Below, in pieces: positions 59,179-64,000 of a stretch of 64,000 bases of DNA; within the stretch, counting starts at the first letter, position 1, and each line of letters starts with the position of its first letter. A program made the position numbers and the translations under genes. The notes below the pieces were generated by a model. It saw only the letters and a list, made by a program, of their open reading frames with translations, did no database searches and was not told the origin of the DNA. The DNA comes from Aphanomyces cochlioides. Taxonomy: Eukaryota; Oomycota; Saprolegniomycetes; Saprolegniales; Verrucalvaceae. Location of the stretch: the NCBI GenBank assembly GCA_019828595.1, contig JAHQRK010000021.1, positions 1,054,001-1,118,000 of the forward strand. Reading direction: 5' to 3'.

Positions 59179-59828
59179 ATGCCCGTTTACAACGCCTTAC
59201 TGAAAGATCAAGAGATTATGGATCTCCTGGCCACGGAGTTCGCCACGGAGTTCAGACTAGGAGCGTCTCTGAGCCACGACGAAGCGGCGCTGGAACGGGT
59301 CACAGCGTCGACCCGACGCCGCTGTCGCATGGAAGGATGCACGAATGTTGTGGTCAGCAAAGGACGCTGTATTCGGCATGGAGTACGCGATTTGTTTTCA
59401 GTAACTGATCGAACTGTAGGGCGGTGGACGATGCCGAGTTGAAGGGTGCGACACAACAGCAAAACGGGGCGGTCTTTGCTGGAAACACGGTCGTTCACAA
59501 AGTGCTGCTCTTGTGATCTATTTCTGTAGGCGGTTCTCGAGTTTGTCAGCACGAGGGATGTACGAATTTGACCAAATCTCGAGGGAGATGTTGGACACAC
59601 GGCGGAGGCAAGCCATGCGCTTCAGAGGGCTGCGAACGAACAGCTCTCCGAGGTGGTCTTTGCTGGGCTCACGGAGGTGGTGCGTGCCAAATCCACGAAG
59701 AATGGATGTCATGTATTGTAGGCAAGCGATGCAAAGTCAGTGGATGCCAGCGCCCAGCCTTTGAGAGGAATAACAATTATTGTGACCACCATTGGAATAA
59801 CGAGGGATGTTCTCCTAGTACAACGTAA
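59179..59828 (+). CDS. Cys/His-repeat ('WRKY19-like') protein, copy H
   Basis: Exons 59179-59382, 59420-59489, 59530-59679, 59722-59828; 176 residues. Exons 2 and 3 are 70 and 150 nt; introns 37-42 nt; phases 0, 1, 1. The ATG at 59179 aligns with the starts of copies B and C. N-terminus: LLKDQEIMDLLATEFATEF, then TRRRC. Modules: CRMEGC, CRVEGC, CQHEGC (TNLTKSRGRCWTHGG), CASEGC and the terminal CKVSGC..CDHHW. The tail is short and polar. It is the best match in the window to the family consensus. Confidence 0.87.
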
Positions 59829-61637
59829 TTAAACCATTTGTTTTGACAAGCTAACGTGAACGATCGAGATCTTAACAATGGATTTCAACTCGACGACTCT
59901 GCGAACATATCAAAGTGGAATCGTGGCAAGAGGCTTTCGACGAGACCAACGAAAAATTCATTTGACAGCGATTTTTGAAACACGTAGCCGGCTTATTCAG
60001 CTTTCGTAGTTCTGTACTAAACAGAGTACTTAACCAATTGCTCACGCACTTGCGAAGTCGCGACCTTCCTTGCAATTATAAGGCACCGAGATCCTAAAAG
60101 CAAGTATTCGACATCGCCGAAGTCGTCCAGACCATTTCAGCAAATGCGACATATAGAGAATTCGTAGAATATATCATATTGCTCATAATTTTGTGTCGAA
60201 CCACGAATAAGGTGCTGTGGAAGTCTAATGCAAACGTCAAACAACGGCAGATTAGTTCCAATTAGCTCACATTTGATTGGTCTAAATTAAATTAAATTTA
60301 CTCTCATGCCCACTCTGTTTCACTTTTTGAAAACGATTTTCCAAAAACATGAAGAATGGTCATCGAGGCAGTTTCCCGAAAGAACACAACAAAGATTTCA
60401 TTACTGCAGCTTCAACTCTATTTGAAATGATTGACAATAGACAGCGGACGTTATAGTGTGTCAAGTCGCATTAATGTCCAATATATGAAGTTACCTCAAG
60501 TGGTTATGGACAATACAACCATACAGCTGTACTTGCTGATCGAACTGCTTTCTAAGCACTGTAGTGTCTTGGTCAATTCTTTTTTGTGGAATTTTTTATA
60601 TTTGTACACAATAAAATATTGCAAAAATGGCACGGCAGAATATTTCATTTTCCGATTTCATCCTCTTGCGACCCACACAACCTCTGCTGGGAGGGTTGTC
60701 GGCTCAGCGCAGCGCTCAAATGCTTGTCTTCAGAAGTCCTGAAAGGGTTTGGATCTTCCTCAAACTAAAGTTGCAAAAGTGTAATCACAGACTGCCGACG
60801 ACGTATTGCAAGAGAAGCGAGAAATTCAGCATAAAGACAAGCGGACAAACTTCTATTGTACAACAGAAGAGGATTCGCAAGTATACTTTGAACTTGAACT
60901 GCCCTCTTTGACAAAAGCACTTCTGGGACGACCATACTTGGTCATTTCGTCGTTAATTGCGCAAAGCAACTGAAGAAAGCTCAGGCACTTCTACAGATTA
61001 CTCAGCCTACATCTCCACTGCTCATCAATTATATTTGCGTGTTTCACACCCTTGTGCCCCCTCCTACAGGGACATTTCAATTCTTCAGGTCAGTTGTGGA
61101 GCAGCAGCATGAACAAGAGTTGGAAATAACTTTCACGATGTATATTCCATGGCTACTAAACATCACATTACATAATTGGTACCATTTTGCCGGCTTGTAA
61201 GTACTGTCGAAGGCATTGCAGTCATGTCTTCTCCACGTTTTACAAGCAAAAACGAACAAACAAAAGCGTATATGATGGTGATATCACATGGTTAATATAT
61301 TCAACTGCAATCGACTTCGAAATTTAATTATTTTCTTAAATGGAGAATACATCTTCAACGAACGAGCCACAGTCCAAGCCATCTCATGATCGTTTGTCTT
61401 AATGAATGTGTACTGTGGATTGTGCACGTCAAACAATTTGCTGTTGCAAAATCAATACAGGCGCACTGGTGGGACCATTTTGAAGTCATTTCCATCAAGT
61501 GTATGAAGCGTTAAGCGATTTCATTTTGACGCTGGAGGAAGAAGATCACGAAAATTGATTAGTTAAACATTAGACTTAGGCAATGTATTTCAAATATGTT
61601 GTGATTGGGTTCATTGTTGCTTTCAACAGCCACTGAA
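59829..61637. other. No gene recognised
   Basis: Open stretches such as + 60431-60742 and 60627-60911 show no domain. No repeats stand out. Confidence 0.35.
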
Positions 61638-62277
61638 TTACTTGGTTTCTCGATGTTGTACGCATAAGTTATCATTTCGCTCGTATGCCGGTCGCTGGCA
61701 ACCGTCAACTTTGCATCGTTTACCTACAATTTCGAGTGAAAATCGTCTCGATTTCTAGGCACTTACCGCCTCCATGAGCCCAGCAACGTCCACCGCGCAA
61801 TGCAGTTCGTTCACATGCATCAGTGGCGCACTGCTTGCCTCCTCCGTGTGTCCAGCAACGACCGCGGGATTTCGTCAAGTTTTTGCATCCTTCACGCTGA
61901 CATTTCCGCGAGCCACCTACGGGCAAAGTCATTACAGCATCTCGTTGTTGATTGCAAACCGTGTTTCCAGCAAAGTCCTTCTCGCTTCGAGCTGGTTTCG
62001 CATCCTTCGACTGAGCATCGACCGCCACCCTGCGTTTCACTCAGCACCAAGTCTACATCGCAGTACGTACTCCGTGACGAATGCACCTTCCTTTACTCAC
62101 GACGGCATTGGCGCACTGATCGACCTTACACCGTCGTTTGGATGTTGTTGTCGGTACTGGAACATTCTTCTCGTGATCCGATGAATCCATGTCATGGCAG
62201 AACTCGTTGTAAAACACCGTCGTGAGGAGGTCCTGGATTTCTTCATCCAAGGAGACAGAGCTCAGTGTGTAGATCAT
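61638..62277 (-). CDS. Cys/His-repeat ('WRKY19-like') protein, copy I
   Basis: Minus-strand exons 62277-62071, 62029-61960, 61916-61767, 61723-61638; 170 residues. Exon 2 and 3 lengths and phases are as in the family. Start ATG 62277 (MIYTLSSVSLDEEIQDLLTTVF). A basic TSKRRC precedes module 1 (CKVDQC). Then CSVEGC, CQREGC (KNLTKSRGRCWTHGG), CATDAC and a terminal CKVDGC whose end is CVQHR instead of C-x-x-HW. The don or after module 4 is GTAAGT. Modules are intact and the frame is open. Confidence 0.85.
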
Positions 62278-64000
62278 GAATGAAATTTGAGGATGGCACC
62301 TTTCAGATCGACTGATTGAAACGGGGTGACATTTTATAAACGAGATCCATTTTGGAATATTTTCCAACTTGACTTTTTTCCATCCTGTTCATCCAAATAT
62401 TCGGTTCAAATAATACGGTACAAGGGCGCGCTCTGTCGTTGTGTTGGGCTGACGGACCTCGGATTGCATTTCCATTTCTCAAATCCAGATGAAGCAATCA
62501 AAAAAGTAAATCTTGCATAAAAAATATAATTTCATGGTGTCTTCTAATAAGCTCGTTTCGGGTGAAGGCTGAAATCTCACGAAGAAAACATATTTGGTAG
62601 GTTATAAATTTGTGAAGGTATTACGTTATAGCGAATGAGAGGGCAGAAGAGTTTTCCTTTTAATTGAGCATTGCCCTTCGACAAGATCATTCTCCAAGAG
62701 GTGGAAAATCCACGTTACCAATACGCCCGCTAGACAGGTATTCCGACACAAAATGATATCCGTTGAGGAGAACCGTGCTTGACCAAGGCGTCAGCACGAC
62801 AAATTTTGTCAATGAAGTTCGTGCACTTGGACCTCTTCCTACCTGTGCGTCTGTGATCTGCTTGATAAAAGCAGCGTTATCACGATGAAATTCGCGAAAT
62901 AGCAAGAATCATAACTTCGACAACAGCCTCTATATTAGCCATTGCATCCCTATACCTTTGTAGAGGTATAAATTATCATAAGCATTTCATGTGCTGGAGA
63001 GGGCCTTTCATGTCATCAAGCCCAGTAGTGATTTGCAAGTAGTTTTATCTGGCCCCACGTCACTGGTGGCAACGATTTTTAGAAGCATCTCTGGGACATT
63101 CATGCGGTGGTGCAGGTAGACTTCAACCATGACCAATTTTGCACTTCTTTCGCATCACCACGCAGAGTGCGCCTTTCATCCACATACATGAACTTTTGTT
63201 GTCCTTTGGATATCCTCAAGGCAAATACTACATAACTTGGGTGGCGGCAAGAACGGCGTATCATTCCGATGCACGAATATAGTTGAGTAGATTGGCAAGG
63301 TTTTATGCTTACTAGAACATTTTCAGCTGAAAAACCTTCGATAGATCCACAGTCGACGCACATCATAAGGTGGAATCGGTGTCTTGAACGAGTTCCAATG
63401 CAAAATGTCCAGTGACGTTAATCTTACATCTCACTTCGCTACACAATTTAAAAACTTTGCACCCCGTCGACAAGCGTCGAGAGGGTGGAGGATTAATATT
63501 GAGTTTTCTGGCACCACAGAGTGATTGGTTCGCCTTTAAAGTAGAGTAGCACGAAAGAAAAGATCTCTTGAGACATTGTCATTGTCACAAAACTTGACCA
63601 ACGTGCTTGACTGATACTCGAGGGTGATATGGGGCTGGCCTTGGTTTGATCTTTCTACGATAGTTGTGAAATAGCTCGGTGCCAAGACCAAAGCCAAGTC
63701 AGCCGTAGTCAACGTCATTGTGGTGTGTTCTAAAGGTCATTTTAATGCCAAGATGCAGTCTTTTGTCGTTATTACTTGCCATGAAAATGTTTAATGTTAG
63801 AATAGAGAGGCATGATACATATTATTCGGTGGATCTGCTGGTCGCAGCTTGATATGTTTAAGCTATAGGTCGAAATTGCTTGTATTCTTCATAGAAGCAA
63901 CCTTACATGCTTTGCATGTATGCTGTGACTTCTGTCGTGCTCTCCCACGATCTCTGTCGAGTGTACAGTAATCCCTTGGTCGAAGATTTCTTGAGTCAAA
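62278..64000. other. Right end; possible unidentified gene on minus
   Basis: Minus-strand open segments at 63718-63536 (ATG start, MTLTTADLALVLAPSYFTTI), 63366-63100 (MMCVDCGSIEGF, YVVFALRISKGQQKFMYVD) and 62905-62687 look coding and could be exons of one gene running leftwards. No domain was recognised and the splice pattern is not resolved. Confidence 0.3.

Overview
The window is nuclear DNA of an oomycete, most like the Saprolegniales (Aphanomyces/Saprolegnia/Achlya group). Genes carry very short GT-AG introns (about 30-50 nt). The transposons are types known from oomycetes (Crypton, Helitron, PIF/Harbinger, pogo, Tc1/mariner, hAT). Eight apparently intact genes belong to the Cys/His-repeat family that oomycete annotations call 'WRKY19-like'. 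The order is inferred from this gene content; nothing in the sequence names a species.

Layout. 0-4.2 kb: a Helitron fragment cut by the window edge, a frameshifted Crypton tyrosine recombinase and a broken Cys/His-repeat pseudogene. 5.4-7 kb: a Tc1-type transposon with good terminal inverted repeats (TIRs) and one frameshift. 8-22 kb: Cys/His-repeat genes at 8.2, 16.3 and 21.2 kb, with a seven-exon RECQ1-like DNA helicase at 11.5-13.8 kb, the only clear housekeeping gene here. 22-24.7 kb: nothing recognised. 24.7-48.5 kb: a dense transposon graveyard with hAT, DDE/Tc1, PIF/Harbinger, Crypton, mariner and pogo remnants, MITE-like elements, minisatellites and two clean nested insertions. The only intact transposase of the window is here, a pogo-type enzyme at 44.5-45.6 kb. 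50-62.3 kb: five more Cys/His-repeat genes on both strands in 12 kb.

The most coherent signal is the repeat family. Seven of the eight genes can be spliced into the same plan: a variable first exon, a 70-nt exon with one C-x4-C-x9-C-x2-H module, a 150-nt exon with two modules, and a last exon with a C-x4-C-x11-C-x2-H module. The intron phases are 0, 1, 1, and both phase-1 introns split a glycine codon of an HG or HGGG linker. The eighth gene has lost the first intron. The modules are probably small zinc-binding units; the proteins have no WRKY domain and their function is unknown. Most start calls are certain to within a few codons, but none is backed by transcript data.
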